A stretch of DNA of 64,000 nucleotides from Megalopta genalis. Its lineage: Eukaryota > Arthropoda > Insecta > Hymenoptera > Halictidae. The notes below the pieces were generated by a model, which ran no database searches, was not told the DNA's origin, and was given only the letters and a program-made list of their open reading frames with translations. Numbering within the stretch: position 1 is the first letter of the stretch; the number at the start of each line of letters is the position of its first letter. Of the stretch, positions 63,001 to 64,000 are shown piece by piece. The translations under genes and the position numbers were made by a program. Location of the stretch: NCBI RefSeq assembly GCF_051020955.1, contig NW_027476685.1, positions 1 to 64,000 of the forward strand, in the 5' to 3' direction.

Positions 63001-64000
63001 AATGCGATGTAGATAGTTTGCTTCAAATCCATGCGATATACAAGATTTAGCTTCAAATCAATGCGATGTAGTAGGTTCAGCTTCAAATCCTTGCGATATA
63101 AGTGATATAGCTTCAAAAGCAGGAGGAACAAACGTGGTAGCTTCAATTCTATGCGAAACAAATGATTTAGCTTCAAATCAATGCGAAGTAGAAGGCGTAG
63201 CATCAAATCCATTCGAAACAAATGGTTTAGCTACAAATACTTGTGATATACATTATTTAGCTACAACTGCATGCGAAACTAACGAGTTAGCTTCAAATCT
63301 ATGCGAAACACACGATTTATCTTCAAATCAATGCGATGTAGAAGGTTTAGCTTCAAATCCATGCGATACACATAATTAAACTTCAAATCAATGCGATGTA
63401 GATAGTTTGCTTCAAATCCATGCGATATACAAGATTTAGCTTCAAATCAATGCGATGTAGTAGGTTCAGCTTCAAATCCTTGCGATATAAGTGATATAGC
63501 TTCAAAAGCAGGAGGAACAAACGAGGTAGCTTCAATTCCATGCGACACAAATGATTTAGCTTCAAATCAATGCGATGTAGAAGGCGTAGATTCAAATCCA
63601 TGCGAAACAAATGTTTTAGCTACAAATACTTGTGATATACATTATTTAGCTACAACCGCATGAGAAAATAACGAGTTAGCTTCAAATCCATGCGAAACAC
63701 ACGATGTATCTTCAAATCAATGCGATATAGAAGGTTTAGCTTCAAATCAATAAGAGGTAGAAGGTTTAGCTTCGAATCAATAGAATATAGTAGGTTTAGC
63801 TTCAAATCAATGCGATGTAGAAGGTTTAGCTTCAAATCCATAAGAAACACATGATTTAGCTTCAAATCAATTCGAAGGACAAGGCTTAGATTCAAATCCA
63901 TGCGAAACAAATGATTTAGCATCAAATGAATGCGAAGTAGAAGGCTTAGCTTCAAATCCATGCAAAACAAATGGTTTAGCTACAAATACTTGTGATATAC

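Larger units (their letters stand above)
1..64000. repeat. Giant direct tandem array of a degenerate 30-bp unit
   Basis: Seen: the segment agcttcaaat, or a one- or two-base variant, recurs every 30 bases from the first line to the last. The phase holds for kilobases and shifts only at scattered 29- or 31-bp units and single-base indels. About 2,130 units fit in the window, and the array runs off both ends, so its true length is greater. All units I read are in the same orientation. The consensus unit is about 37% GC (11 of 30 bases) and usually contains one CpG inside tgcga. Known: long uniform arrays with nested periodicities are typical of eukaryotic satellites and megasatellites. Inference: unequal exchange or segmental amplification built the array. 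The family is not one I recognise. Alternative: a very long repeat-encoding exon, disfavoured by dispersed stops on both strands. Confidence 0.98.
52651..64000. repeat. Type A block 4
   Basis: Type A units fill the rest of the window and continue beyond it. The block includes a 2.06-kb tandem duplication (55,925-60,050) with a nested spacing of about 720 bp. It also has five full punctuation cassettes (about 54,161, 54,702, 55,242, 61,889 and 62,340) and partial ones. The first 750 bp match 34,222-35,070 apart from small deletions. Scattered single-base deletions continue to about 58,560, after which the sequence is regular. Confidence 0.75.

Noticed and set aside
1..64000. CRISPR array (regular direct repeats)
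   Set aside because: There are no unique spacers alternating with an invariant repeat. The whole 30-bp unit repeats with graded divergence, the array is tens of kilobases long, and no cas gene is present.
1..64000. One giant repeat-protein gene covering the window
   Set aside because: Every frame I followed is broken by stops or by 29- and 31-bp units. Plus stops come from gattaagc, gagtgagc and caataagagg units. Minus stops come from gctacaaat and gctgctaatc units.
1..64000. Many separate small genes, one for each open frame of 60-450 codons
   Set aside because: Frames overlap on both strands and in several registers of the same repeat, often begin at GTG or TTG, and lack any non-repeat domain. 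Their ends coincide with phase-shifting units.
1..64000. Telomeric repeat or CENP-B-box satellite
   Set aside because: The unit has no short G-rich telomere motif, and I saw nothing resembling the CENP-B box in the consensus. Centromeric location can be neither supported nor excluded from sequence alone.
1..64000. A 10-bp ancestral repeat inside the 30-bp unit
   Set aside because: The three decamers of the unit share A/T tracts at similar phase but no convincing sequence similarity, so a 10-bp origin is not supported.

Overview
All 64 kb of this window is one direct, head-to-tail array of a degenerate 30-bp unit. I found no non-repetitive sequence in it: no tRNA or rRNA, no transposon, no conventional gene, no CRISPR array. 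Every unit I read points the same way. The near-invariant part is agcttcaaat, followed by a core of the type ccatgcga and an A/T-rich tail ending near catgattt. The consensus unit is about 37% GC. The size of the array, the absence of any other gene and the nested higher-order repeats (HORs) point to a eukaryotic satellite or megasatellite array. I do not recognise the repeat and cannot name the organism.

Units fall into four classes by the bases after agcttcaaat: P (cca), Q (caa, or gaa in a common variant), T (act) and A (gca or a variant). They follow a loose grammar, P-(Q-P)n-T-A, instead of a random order. Two flavours of the array alternate as blocks. Type A (tgcgatgtagaagg, tacacaagat and ggaggaacaaacg units) covers about 1-15,340, 18,060-23,180, 34,115-38,515 and 52,650-64,000. 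Type B (tccaagcg, gagtgagctttaaat and caatgggaagtag units, with a 150-bp pentamer) covers about 15,340-15,990, 23,180-33,290 and 38,515-52,650. More diverged units lie at about 15,990-18,060 and 33,290-34,113. Within blocks, long stretches are near-identical segmental duplications, for example 690 bp x3 at 35.7-37.8 kb, 2.9 kb x2 at 26.6-32.2 kb and 2.06 kb x2 at 55.9-60.1 kb.

Because 30 is a multiple of 3 and the unit lacks stops in several frames, long open frames occur on both strands. The longest are 450 codons on the minus strand (25,710-27,062) and 416 codons on the plus strand (7,429-8,679). They encode decapeptide repeats: plus of the type ASNPCETHDL, minus of the type MDLKLNHVFR. No frame on either strand stays open across the window. 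The more open strand changes with block type, and stops and single-base length changes are spread throughout. I therefore treat the open frames as a property of the repeat, not as demonstrated genes. A transcribed or translated subset remains possible.

From about 40.4 to 58.6 kb, single-base insertions and deletions are much denser than elsewhere, with a clean interval at about 49.0-50.99 kb. This looks more like uneven consensus quality in an assembled repeat than biology.
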